Below, one piece after another: positions 8,267 through 15,946 of a DNA stretch of 64,000 bases. The stretch's first letter is position 1. Every line of letters begins with the position of its first letter. The notes below the pieces were generated by a model. It saw nothing but the letters and a program-made list of their open reading frames with translations. It was not told the origin of the DNA and searched no databases. The position numbers were made by a program, and so were the translations under genes. This stretch comes from Agrobacterium vitis (lineage in GTDB: Bacteria; Pseudomonadota; Alphaproteobacteria; Rhizobiales; Rhizobiaceae): NCBI RefSeq assembly GCF_013337045.2, contig NZ_CP118262.1, forward strand, positions 186,001 through 250,000, given 5' to 3'.

Positions 8267-8923
8267 CTATTTCGAGAATGCCATCCGCTCACCACCGCGT
8301 AGCGCGGCTTCCAGTCGATTGCCCGGAGGCGACAACGGGCAAACATAGCGAGACGAATAGGCACACGACGGAAAATAAGAGAAGTTGAAGTCGAGCAGTA
8401 AGGTCCCGTCTTGATGAACATTGCCGAGATCCGCGCCCTTGATTGTGTCGAGCAGGTATCGCCCGCCTCCATATGTCTCCGCACCTGAGGTTCCGTCGGT
8501 GAACGGTAGGAAAACGCCACCGCCGTAACCCTCAATCCAGTAGAGTGTTAATTCGCCACCCAATCTGGTCTCTAGCCCCTCGGTACGTGCGAATGCACGC
8601 ATCGACACGTCTCCGTCCGGTCCCGTTGAAACAGTTATTCGTTCTGCGTTTGTCGGAGCCAGTTGGACTGTGAGGCGGAGCGCCGGGTTGTAGGGAAATA
8701 TCTCCGGACCTGGAAACGCTTCACGATCCGGCGGGTCAATGGGCGACTGAGGATGACTCCGAAATAGCGCAGTGCGAGTTTCGCACCACAGGTGCCATGC
8801 TTTCTCGACATCTGGATTTGAACGTACCTCGTAATAAAGGTTTGAGATCTTCTCGCGCCAATCCCACAACTGCTCCGTTTCGCTCAAGTGATGCCCTTTC
8901 TTTCCCGCAAACCGGAGAGCCAC
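8267..8923 (-). CDS. DUF1684 domain-containing protein
   Basis: A 218-residue protein with the DUF1684 pattern. The signature DFNFSYFPSCAYSSRYVCPL near the C-terminus is followed by PPGNRLEAALRGGER, and GGGRYLLDTIKGAD lies in the middle. The N-terminus (LWDWREKISNLYYEVR) is helical. No signal peptide or membrane segment is visible. Function is not established for the family. It is 60 bp or so downstream of the MarR gene on the same strand and may be co-transcribed with it. It converges with the aldo/keto reductase. Confidence 0.82.
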   Translation of the reverse strand: MALRFAGKKGHHLSETEQLWDWREKISNLYYEVRSNPDVEKAWHLWCETRTALFRSHPQSPIDPPDREAFPGPEIFPYNPALRLTVQLAPTNAERITVSTGPDGDVSMRAFARTEGLETRLGGELTLYWIEGYGGGVFLPFTDGTSGAETYGGGRYLLDTIKGADLGNVHQDGTLLLDFNFSYFPSCAYSSRYVCPLSPPGNRLEAALRGGERMAFSK

Positions 8924-8984
8924 CGTCTCACGGTCATTAGTATGTCGGCTCGAAATCGGCTTCGTTCAGACTCGATCGCAGATT

Positions 8985-9419
8985 TCAGTTGCCAAGCCCC
9001 TCGAACGAGCTGAGTACCCTTGAAGCAGCCTCGAGGTCCTCGTCGGCCACGACTCCAAATAGTTTTCCATACAGCTCATCAAAGATCTGCTCCAATTCAA
9101 GTATCAGCTTGTGGCCTGCAGGGGTCAACCAAAGGGTCTTAGCTCGCCGATCGGCTGGATCGTGCTTTCGGACTATGAGTTCGAGTTTTTCAAGCTGATC
9201 AATCGAGCGCACGAGAGAGGCTGGCTCAATTTCCAAATAGCTGGCAAGGGTTACCTGTCGTACTCCGCCGCCGAGTTCGGCAATCCATAGCAACGGCGCC
9301 GCAGATGCCTCTGTTACTTCATACGGTTCGAGCGCAAGGTTGACTGCGCGCCGCCAGTGGCGACCTGCCGACAGGAGACCTGCGGTCAGCTTGTGGTAGA
9401 GAACCTTCTTATTTTCCAT
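8985..9419 (-). CDS. MarR family transcriptional regulator
   Basis: About 144 residues from ATG 9419; a start at 9455 is also possible and neither has a strong ribosome site. The winged helix is clear: VTLASYLEIEPASLVRSIDQLEKLELIVRKHDPADRRAKTL includes the recognition helix and the DxRxK wing, followed by LTPAGHK. It resembles MarR/SlyA regulators of efflux pumps and is divergent from the DHA2 pump at 9735. The intergenic region carries two copies of the CTACCT-AGGTAG palindrome. That palindrome also occurs near the TetR gene at 32.8 kb, so either regulator could bind here. Confidence 0.85.
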   Translation of the reverse strand: MENKKVLYHKLTAGLLSAGRHWRRAVNLALEPYEVTEASAAPLLWIAELGGGVRQVTLASYLEIEPASLVRSIDQLEKLELIVRKHDPADRRAKTLWLTPAGHKLILELEQIFDELYGKLFGVVADEDLEAASRVLSSFEGLGN

Positions 9420-9497
9420 ATTGCCGAACGCTAAGCCTTCATTTGCGAGACGCATTGTGCCATCGACGAAACAAAAATACGCCGATATCCGCGTCTG

Positions 9498-9513
9498 CCA
9501 ACTAGAAGGTAGG
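9498..9513. promoter_or_regulatory. Palindromic operator-like site (regulon copy 1)
   Basis: The sequence GCCAACTAGAAGGTAG differs from the window consensus TACCTACTAGAAGGTAG at only two positions over 17 bases (counting the T before it). It lies in the MarR/MFS divergent region, on the MarR side. It is one of seven related sites in the window. Confidence 0.5.
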
Positions 9514-9619
9514 GTTAACGTAATGGTTTCGGCAAATCAAGTGCTTTGAATGAAGCGGGCTCCCATTCAAACCCATCAGATTAGGCATACATCATGGGCG
9601 CTTGAAACAGCTTGCGACT

Positions 9620-9637
9620 CTACCTACTACAAGGTAG
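9620..9637. promoter_or_regulatory. Palindromic operator-like site (regulon copy 2)
   Basis: CTACCTACTACAAGGTAG has perfect 6-bp arms, CTACCT and AGGTAG, with a 6-base spacer. It lies about 100 bp before the DHA2 pump start. It matches copies at 28.8, 31.5, 32.8, 33.4 and 39.1 kb. Confidence 0.6.
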
Positions 9638-9734
9638 GGTGCTCATATGCGGTGCCAGGCAGGCCTTCTCCCGCGATCCTAATTGCGACCCACTGAATCG
9701 CTTCACCGTTTTCACTAATTGAGAGAACCCAAAG

Positions 9735-11291
9735 ATGAGAGATTTATCCTCCTCGGCGGACCAATCTGACGAACGCGCGGATACCGCAGCGTGGCTGGCT
9801 GTTGTGGCCGGTAACCTAGGCGCGCTAATGGCGACGCTCGACATATCGATCATAAACTCTTCCCTGCCGACAATCGCTGGGAACATTGGAGCAAGTGGAA
9901 CGGAAGCCACGTGGGTCTCTACTGCCTATCTGGTCGCGGAAATCATCATCATCCCATTGGCCGGCTGGCTCGAGAGTGTTTTGCAGCTCAGGACATTCCT
10001 GCTACTGGCGGCGAGCCTTTTCACCATCTTTTCGATTGTGTGCGGAGTGTCGACCAATCTGACGGTAATGATAATCGGTCGAGTAGGTCAGGGTTTTACC
10101 GGAGGCGCGATGATCCCGACCGCGCAGACCATCATCGCTACGCGCCTACCACGTCATCAGCAGCCACTGGGAATATCGCTTTTTGGTGCAACGGCTGTAC
10201 TTGGGCCGGTAATCGGGCCTGCACTGGGCGGCTGGTTGACCGAAAATCTTAGCTGGCATTGGGCCTTTTTTCTGAATTTGCCACTTTGCCTGCTTCTTAT
10301 AGGCATGCTGTTCATTGGCCTTCCTTACAAAAAGCCTGACTTCAGTCGGTTCGCCCAAGCGGACTGGATGGGAATCGCCGGTCTGACTTTGTCCCTCGGA
10401 GGGCTCACGGTCGTATTGGAGGAGGGGCAGCGCGAAGACTGGTTTTCCTCAAACCTGATCGTCGGTCTAAGCGTGCTTTCAATAGCAGGATTTGGACTTC
10501 TTTTCACGAGCCAGAGACGAGCAAGGCGCCCGGTCATTCGATTGGGACTGCTTTTGAACCGTCAGTTTGGAAGCATCGTGATCATGGTGCTGGTCGTCGG
10601 CATGGTCCTTTACGGGACATCGTATGTCATCCCGCAATTTCTTGCGACAATTAGCAATTACAACTCTTATCAAGCAGGACTGATAGTTCTTTTGTCAGGC
10701 ATTCCTGCGCTGATGCTCATAACTGTAACGCCAATACTAGTTCGCCTTTTCGACATTCGGATCGCTGTCTTTGTTGGAATGGGGCTACTCGCTATCAGCG
10801 CCTTCCTTGAGACAGGGTTGACAGCTGGATCTTCGGGTGGCGACTTCGTCGACTCGCAGCTCCTGCGTGGTGCAGGCACGATCCTTGTCCTGTTGTTTCT
10901 CAACCAAGCCGCTGTCCAGTCCGTTCCTCCTGAATTCGCAAGTGACGCCGCGGGGCTCTACAATGCAGCGCGCAATCTTGGCGGTTCGTTGGCACTCGCA
11001 GGCATTTCGGTCGTACAGGACAGACGTCTGTTCTTCCATTTCGAGAGGCTTGGAGAACATGTCAGATCGAGCTCGCCAATTGTGAATTCATTTCTGGTCG
11101 AGCAGGCCCAACGACTGGGCAGCTCGTCGTCAGCCTTGCGCTACCTATCAAACATCGTGCAGAGGCAGGCTCTCGTCCTTACGTATATCGATCTTTTTTG
11201 GATACTGGTGGTGGGAATCGTGGTCGTGTCGCCGCTGACGATTTTCCTGCGCCCTCTCGATCTGGGTCGAAAACCTTCATCAATGCATTGA
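9735..11291 (+). CDS. MFS transporter, DHA2 (EmrB/QacA-like) family
   Basis: A 518-residue membrane protein of the 14-helix DHA2 type. Helix 1 contains ATLDISIINSSLPTI and helix 2 region the AEIIIIPLAGWL segment. The motif A loop is replaced by ESVLQLR. Motif C-like VLGPVIGPALGG lies around residue 155. EmrB-type pumps usually pair with an EmrA membrane-fusion protein, but none is adjacent here. The MarR regulator is divergent and two palindromic sites occupy the promoter region, so the pump is likely inducible. It faces the HD-domain gene across a double hairpin. Confidence 0.88.
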   Translation: MRDLSSSADQSDERADTAAWLAVVAGNLGALMATLDISIINSSLPTIAGNIGASGTEATWVSTAYLVAEIIIIPLAGWLESVLQLRTFLLLAASLFTIFSIVCGVSTNLTVMIIGRVGQGFTGGAMIPTAQTIIATRLPRHQQPLGISLFGATAVLGPVIGPALGGWLTENLSWHWAFFLNLPLCLLLIGMLFIGLPYKKPDFSRFAQADWMGIAGLTLSLGGLTVVLEEGQREDWFSSNLIVGLSVLSIAGFGLLFTSQRRARRPVIRLGLLLNRQFGSIVIMVLVVGMVLYGTSYVIPQFLATISNYNSYQAGLIVLLSGIPALMLITVTPILVRLFDIRIAVFVGMGLLAISAFLETGLTAGSSGGDFVDSQLLRGAGTILVLLFLNQAAVQSVPPEFASDAAGLYNAARNLGGSLALAGISVVQDRRLFFHFERLGEHVRSSSPIVNSFLVEQAQRLGSSSSALRYLSNIVQRQALVLTYIDLFWILVVGIVVVSPLTIFLRPLDLGRKPSSMH

Positions 11292-11340
11292 ACGCGCCAC
11301 TTGCCATATAAGATTCGAGCCGGAGGCACTACCAAACTGA

Positions 11341-11396
11341 TGGGTAACTCGCCTACCCATGCTCCAATTAGGGTTGGGCGTGCGGCCCAGGCCGCA
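11341..11396. terminator. Two hairpins between convergent genes
   Basis: The first hairpin has TGGGTA and TACCCA arms (11341-11359, loop 7). The second is the near-perfect palindrome TGCGGCCCAGGCCGCA (11381-11396). They lie between the stops of the convergent MFS and HD-domain genes, with no coding sequence in the 156-bp gap. A terminator role is inferred from position; there is no long T-run. Confidence 0.45.
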
Positions 11397-11447
11397 AATT
11401 CCAACCATGCGATATGAGATGTTCGAAAGTTTCCTCGCCTGAGAAGT

Positions 11448-12020
11448 TTATCGGCTCTGGGCAAAATGGTTCCGCACCATCTGTTCAACAGTCGGCCAGA
11501 CGTCGGGCATCGCCGCAGATATGAAGGGCTTATACCGTTCGATTACGGTCTGCTCGCTGACGCCGTTCTCCCTCCAGGTTCCCCCATTATTGAGGATGTT
11601 CAAGAGCAAAGGTTGCAGTCGGTCCATGCCTCGGGCAAATACCGCCTCGGCGCTGCTGCCCTCTTCGAACTCGTCCCACAATGCCCGATATTCCACACTG
11701 TCGTTAACTGGCAAGAGACCATACAGGCGATCCGCGGCTGCCTTTTCAGCTTCTACCTTGTCTTGCCTGTCGCTGGAATGAAGCGGTGTGTCACCTGCAT
11801 CAATCTCCACAAGATCATGGATGATGAGCATCTTCACGGCCTTGAGCAAATCCACCGATCGGCCCTTCCCGAGTAAGAGGGCGAAGAGCGCCAGGTGCCA
11901 GGAGTGTTCCGCGGAGTTTTCGCGCCGTCCGCCGCCCGTCACTCTTGATTGCCGTTCGACCAACTTTAGCTTGTCCACCTCGAGCAAAAAGGCAAGGCGC
12001 TGATCCCACTCGTCTACCAC
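11448..12020 (-). CDS. HD domain-containing phosphohydrolase (YfbR/HDDC2-like)
   Basis: A 190-residue HD-superfamily protein. The metal ligands are visible as His in ENSAEHSWHLAL, the His-Asp pair in MLIIHDLVEIDAGDT, and a downstream Asp in ARGMDRLQPLLLN. This pattern matches 5-prime-deoxynucleotidase YfbR and HDDC2-type hydrolases, which dephosphorylate nucleoside monophosphates. It starts at GTG 12018-12020, overlapping the end of the SDR gene by seven bases, so it is the last gene of a gntR-SDR-HD operon. A nucleotidase fits the nucleoside-handling genes on the opposite strand, but the substrate is not shown. Confidence 0.85.
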   Translation of the reverse strand: MVDEWDQRLAFLLEVDKLKLVERQSRVTGGGRRENSAEHSWHLALFALLLGKGRSVDLLKAVKMLIIHDLVEIDAGDTPLHSSDRQDKVEAEKAAADRLYGLLPVNDSVEYRALWDEFEEGSSAEAVFARGMDRLQPLLLNILNNGGTWRENGVSEQTVIERYKPFISAAMPDVWPTVEQMVRNHFAQSR

Positions 12021-12763
12021 ATGACATCTCCGCCGTTGGGCGAAATGCTTTGGCCAACGAAAAATCCGGCGAGGTCAGACGCAAGATAAACGTATGCCGA
12101 GGCAATTTCTTCCGGCTGTCCAGCGCGCCCGATTGGTAGTGCGGCAAGTTTGGCGGCAACGAATTCGGAGCCGCCGACCCACAGCATCGCGGTATCGGTC
12201 ATGCCGGGACAAACGCAGTTTACCGTAATGCCGGATCCTGCAACTTCCTGTGCCACGCTCGCCGTAAGCGCCGTGACGGCGGCTTTCGATGCGCAGTAGG
12301 CGCCATGGTTGCCGACCGGCTTGTGGGCCAGTTGCGAGGAGGTGTTGATGATCCGGCCGTAGCCGCGTCTTAGCATGTGCGGGATGACATGCTTCATGCC
12401 GTAGGCGACGCCCTTGAGGTTGACATCGAAAATAGCCGACCAGACCTCCCAATCCTGTTGGTGGATCGGGGCACCCGAGCTGGTGATGCCGGCATTGTTG
12501 ACGAGGATGTCGATATGACCAAGGCACTCGATCGCTCGGCGCGCTGTCTCAGCCACCGACATCTCGTCAGTTACGTCAACGTCCAACGCGACGGCATCGA
12601 CCGCCATCGCCTTGAGCTCGGCCAGCAAGGTCGTCTTGTCATCCTGCTTGCCAAGATCGGCGAAGGCGACGTTGGCGCCTGCTTGTGCAAACGCAGTGCA
12701 AACAGCACGGCCTATTCCGACCGCGCCACCAATGACAAGCGCGTTCCGACCTCTCAATGTCAT
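12014..12763 (-). CDS. SDR family oxidoreductase in the nucleoside cluster
   Basis: A 249-residue SDR. The cofactor motif is unusual, IGGAVGIG rather than TGxxxGIG, at about residues 11-18. NNAG is near 90, NTSSQLAH holds the catalytic serine, and YCASKAAV holds Tyr/Lys. ATG 12763 is chosen because GGGGTGA lies just upstream and the cofactor motif is then correctly placed; an open frame extends to 12898 inside the GntR gene. It follows the GntR stop by four bases and overlaps the HD-domain gene, so all three are co-transcribed. Oxidation of a sugar or hydroxylated heterocycle is plausible in this context. Confidence 0.88.
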   Translation of the reverse strand: MTLRGRNALVIGGAVGIGRAVCTAFAQAGANVAFADLGKQDDKTTLLAELKAMAVDAVALDVDVTDEMSVAETARRAIECLGHIDILVNNAGITSSGAPIHQQDWEVWSAIFDVNLKGVAYGMKHVIPHMLRRGYGRIINTSSQLAHKPVGNHGAYCASKAAVTALTASVAQEVAGSGITVNCVCPGMTDTAMLWVGGSEFVAAKLAALPIGRAGQPEEIASAYVYLASDLAGFFVGQSISPNGGDVMW

Positions 12764-12767
12764 GTGA

Positions 12768-13544
12768 TCACCCCTTGACGGAAATTGGCTTTCTTGGACC
12801 AGTCGAAGCGTTGGATTTGGAATATTTGACCAACACGCTTTCGAGGCTCGGTTTTTCTTCCGGCTTCTCGTCCTGCAGAAGGTCATGTTCGATGTCATCG
12901 AGATGCCGTTCCATCTGACTCATGGCGGCAGGCGCGTCACGTGCCATCAGGAGCTCGACCAATTTGCGGTGATCGTGCGCCTTACAGCAGGCCGTGACGT
13001 CACTGTAGGTCGCAATGACGAGGGCGGAGCGGCAGATGAGATTGCGCAAGTACACGGCAAGGACGCCATTGTCGGCAACTTCGCTCAATAGGATATGAAA
13101 CTGTCCCGACAGCCTCAGGGCCTCGCGCTGGTCATTTCGATGATACGCGGAATCCTCGGCATCGACATGGGATTTCAGTGCTGCGATATCCTTGTCTGTG
13201 GAGATCTCTACAAGGCGCCTTATGATGAAGGGCTCGATCGCCTTGCGCGCGGCAATGATATCCCTCGCTTCTTTAAGGTCCGGCACAACCACGAAACATC
13301 CCTTGTACGGCTGCACGTCGACAAGGCGGTCCTGCTGCAGCCGCTGGATTGCCACCCTGACGATCGTCCGGCTGACGCCATAATGGCTACAAAAGACTTC
13401 CTCAGGCAGCTTCGTCCCCGGATCGAGCGCCCTGTCCAGGATCGCGTGCACCACCGTGTCATAGATTTCGTCGGGGACCCGATCGATGGAGGCGACCTCT
13501 GGCGCCTCGGCGGTGATTGACGCGGTCTGTGGCTTCTTCGGCAT
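12768..13544 (-). CDS. GntR family transcriptional regulator, FCD subgroup
   Basis: A 258-residue regulator. The winged helix spans about residues 25-90: EIYDTVVHAILDRALDPGTKLPEE, then VSRTIVRVAIQRLQQDRLVDVQ. The C-terminal FCD domain has the metal or ligand-binding pattern, with Asp/His residues in HVDAEDSAYH, SGQFHILL and HDHRKLVELL. FadR-like FCD proteins respond to carboxylic or sugar acids and bind palindromes. It is divergent from the nucleoside hydrolase and heads the minus-strand gntR-SDR-HD operon. The palindrome ATACGA-N12-TCGTAT lies before its start and again before the importer, and is the likely operator. Confidence 0.9.
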   Translation of the reverse strand: MPKKPQTASITAEAPEVASIDRVPDEIYDTVVHAILDRALDPGTKLPEEVFCSHYGVSRTIVRVAIQRLQQDRLVDVQPYKGCFVVVPDLKEARDIIAARKAIEPFIIRRLVEISTDKDIAALKSHVDAEDSAYHRNDQREALRLSGQFHILLSEVADNGVLAVYLRNLICRSALVIATYSDVTACCKAHDHRKLVELLMARDAPAAMSQMERHLDDIEHDLLQDEKPEEKPSLESVLVKYSKSNASTGPRKPISVKG

Positions 13545-13629
13545 GAGATAGTCCTTGGTGTCGCTGCATTCGATATAGCCGACGATTCAATTGCTCTCAA
13601 CAGAAAAACAGAAATTGAGAGGCAGGATG

Positions 13630-13653
13630 ATACGAAATATTAGAAAATCGTAT
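13630..13653. promoter_or_regulatory. Candidate GntR operator, copy 1
   Basis: ATACGA and TCGTAT are separated by 12 bases. The site lies in the 200-bp gap between the divergent GntR gene and the first nucleoside hydrolase gene. The same arms with the same 12-base spacing recur at 14735-14758. Confidence 0.6.
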
Positions 13654-13744
13654 TGACTAAAAAATAAAACCGACCTTCTATTCCACTCGCGAGGCCCCTT
13701 TTCTGATCCGGGCCCATCATCGCAAGCAAAGCGGAGGCATGTGA

Positions 13745-14719
13745 ATGCGAAAGAAACTTATCCTCGACGTGGACACCGGAACCGACGATTCCGTGGCAAT
13801 CATGCTTGCTGGCCTGCACCCCGATCTCGATCTGGTCGCGGTGACGGTCGTCAACGGTAACGTCCCGGTCGAGAACTGCACGGACAACACGTTGCGCACG
13901 CTCGACTGGATTGGCCGTAGCGATGTACCGGTCTACCAGGGCCTGAGCCATCCGATCGTCCGAGAAGATTTCCCAACGCCGCGGGCAACGAAACGGGATC
14001 CCAAGGTCCACATGGCAGTGCTGCCGCTTCCTGAAGCGACATCCGTCAAGAAAGAGCTCGCGGCGCCAATTTTCCTTAGCCAGGCCTTTGCCGATCAACC
14101 GGGCGAGATCACCCTCGTTGCCGTCGGCCCACTGTCAAACCTTGCTGCTGCGATCGCGATAGACCCCAAATTTGCGGGAAACTGCGCCGAACTGATCATC
14201 ATGGGCGGGGCCGTGAACAAGTCCAACATCACGCCATCAGCGGAATTCAACATCTGGGCTGATCCGGAGGCAGCCGCACAGGTTTTCCGTGCGCCATTCC
14301 GCAAGATCACCCTCGTACCGCTTGACGCGACCCATGACGCGCTTGTTTCCCAGGATCAGTGCGACATGTTGCGCGCACACGGCACGCCTGCATCCACGGC
14401 CTCTGCCGACATCATCGAGCATCGTATCAAGGGATACGAGGCCAACCAGCCAACCGGCACCCCGCAAGCGGCTCCCGTCCACGACGCGGTCTGTGTCGCC
14501 GCCCTTGTCGATCCGGACATCATCGAGACCAAGCATGTGAACGTGGTCATCGAAACCTTTGGCGAATACACGATCGGCCGCACGGTGGTGGACCATGAGC
14601 GCCGCACCACACGCGCGCCCAACTGCCATGTGGCCTTCCACGCTAAGCGCGAACCCTTTGTTGCGATGCTTTCACAAACCTTCTCGCCAGCGGTGCCGAG
14701 CCAGGCCAAGGTCGGGTGA
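13745..14719 (+). CDS. Inosine-uridine preferring nucleoside hydrolase family (copy 1)
   Basis: A 324-residue IUNH-fold enzyme that hydrolyses the N-glycosidic bond of nucleosides. The calcium-binding motif DVDTGTDD sits at residues 8-15. MGGAVNKSNITPSAEFNIWADPEAA is the usual mid-protein block, with the Asn and Asp residues that contact ribose. VHDAVCVAALVDP supplies the late Asp ligand. GGAGG lies about 8 bp before ATG 13745. It is the first plus-strand gene of the island, followed by the importer. A second, divergent hydrolase is at 20567, suggesting two substrates or two steps. The base specificity cannot be read from sequence. Confidence 0.92.
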   Translation: MRKKLILDVDTGTDDSVAIMLAGLHPDLDLVAVTVVNGNVPVENCTDNTLRTLDWIGRSDVPVYQGLSHPIVREDFPTPRATKRDPKVHMAVLPLPEATSVKKELAAPIFLSQAFADQPGEITLVAVGPLSNLAAAIAIDPKFAGNCAELIIMGGAVNKSNITPSAEFNIWADPEAAAQVFRAPFRKITLVPLDATHDALVSQDQCDMLRAHGTPASTASADIIEHRIKGYEANQPTGTPQAAPVHDAVCVAALVDPDIIETKHVNVVIETFGEYTIGRTVVDHERRTTRAPNCHVAFHAKREPFVAMLSQTFSPAVPSQAKVG

Positions 14720-14733
14720 TGCATTGACATTTC

Positions 14734-14759
14734 GATACGATCGTGCCTAAGATCGTATC
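14734..14759. promoter_or_regulatory. Candidate GntR operator, copy 2
   Basis: A perfect 9-bp inverted repeat, GATACGATC and GATCGTATC, around an 8-base centre. It contains ATACGA-N12-TCGTAT exactly as in copy 1. It lies between the hydrolase stop and the importer binding protein, so the importer probably has its own GntR-controlled promoter. A hairpin role at RNA level is also possible. Confidence 0.65.
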
Positions 14760-14830
14760 AACTTGCATACATAATTTCAAAAATTCACAACGGAACACCT
14801 GCAAGTTTCCAAACCGAACTGGGGATCAAC

Positions 14831-15868
14831 ATGAAACTCTTGAAGACCGCAATCCTATCCGCCGCCCTGTCTCTCGGAGCGATGACGGCTTTTGCCGAGG
14901 CAGCCACGCGCGTTGCTTTCGTCACCGCTGAAGGTGGCCTGGGCGACCATTCGTTCAACGACATGATCAACGAGGGCTTGAAGAAGGCGAAGACCGACCT
15001 CGGGATCGAATTCGTCGTTATCCAGCCCCGCGCCGTTTCAGACATGCAGTCGTCGCTGATCCGGGCCGCCGGTCAGAAATTTGATCTTGTTCTCGGGGCA
15101 TCCTTTGACATGATCGAGCCGATGAAGGCGGCAGCGAAAGCGTTTCCGGACCAGAAGTTCGGGATTATCGACGTTGGGTCCGATCCGATCGCACCAAATG
15201 TCGTTGGCGCCGTCGCCAAGGATTGGGAAGGCTCTTTCATCGTTGGTGCCGCCGCAGCGCTAACGTCCAAGACCGGCACGATCGGATTTGTCGGCGGCAA
15301 GGACATTCCCGTCATCCACCGCTTCTTCAACGGCTACTACTACGGGGCCAAAATGGCGAAGCCTGACATCAACGTCCTTGAACGCTATTCGGGCTCGTTC
15401 ACGGATCCGGCAGCGGGGAAGGAATACACGCTCGCCTTGGTCAGCGCGAAGTCCGACGTCAATTTCGCGGTCGCCAACTTGACCGGCGCCGGTGTCATCG
15501 ACGCTGCCAAGAGCACCAAGACGTTTGCGATTGGTGTTGACTCCAACCAGAACGGCATGGCTCCCGGTACTGTACTCACGTCGATGATGAAGCGTGTCGA
15601 TATCCTCGCCTATGACATCGTCAAGTCTGTCACCGACGGCAGTTTCAAGGGCGGCGTCAACAAGCAGTACGGCCTGAAGGAAGGCGGCGTCGAAGCTGCC
15701 ATGGACGACAATAACAAGGGCCTCATTTCCGAAGCGACGCTAAAGACGATGGACGAACTTAAGGCGAAGGTCATTTCCGGCGAGATCGTCGTGCCGAACT
15801 ATATCGAGCTCGATCCAGCTGCAAAGCAGATGGGTACACCGCCCATCGACCGCCCAGTTGCGAAGTAA
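14831..15868 (+). CDS. BMP family ABC transporter substrate-binding protein (nucleoside type)
   Basis: A 345-residue periplasmic protein. A signal peptide covers about residues 1-22 (hydrophobic core LSAALSLGAMTAFA, then EAATRVAF). No lipobox cysteine is visible. The mature part is the BMP/Med fold: VTAEGGLGDHSFNDM at the start, DLVLGASFDM, IDVGSDPIAPNVVG, GFVGGKDIPVIHRFFNGY and GVDSNQNG are the family blocks. BMP proteins such as PnrA, BmpA and NupN bind purine or pyrimidine nucleosides. It is followed by the matching ATPase and two permeases. A strong hairpin after the gene could keep its transcript level above that of the membrane genes. Confidence 0.93.
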   Translation: MKLLKTAILSAALSLGAMTAFAEAATRVAFVTAEGGLGDHSFNDMINEGLKKAKTDLGIEFVVIQPRAVSDMQSSLIRAAGQKFDLVLGASFDMIEPMKAAAKAFPDQKFGIIDVGSDPIAPNVVGAVAKDWEGSFIVGAAAALTSKTGTIGFVGGKDIPVIHRFFNGYYYGAKMAKPDINVLERYSGSFTDPAAGKEYTLALVSAKSDVNFAVANLTGAGVIDAAKSTKTFAIGVDSNQNGMAPGTVLTSMMKRVDILAYDIVKSVTDGSFKGGVNKQYGLKEGGVEAAMDDNNKGLISEATLKTMDELKAKVISGEIVVPNYIELDPAAKQMGTPPIDRPVAK

Positions 15869-15889
15869 TCTGGAACTCCTCCCCGACGG

Positions 15890-15916
15890 CCCGGGGCGCC
15901 ATGAAGGCGTCCCGGG
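15890..15916 (+). terminator. Intercistronic hairpin after the binding-protein gene
   Basis: CCCGGGGCGCC and GGCGTCCCGGG form an 11-bp stem with one G-T wobble and a 5-base loop. There is no T-run. Such hairpins between the binding-protein and ATPase genes commonly stabilise the upstream message or partly end transcription; which of these applies here is inferred. Confidence 0.5.
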
Positions 15917-15946
15917 CGAAGAAGACATCAGCCAGAGGAGGGTGAC

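Noticed and set aside
12768..12898. N-terminal extension of the SDR gene to 12898
   Set aside because: It would lie wholly within the GntR coding sequence; the GGGGTGA site and cofactor motif position favour 12763.
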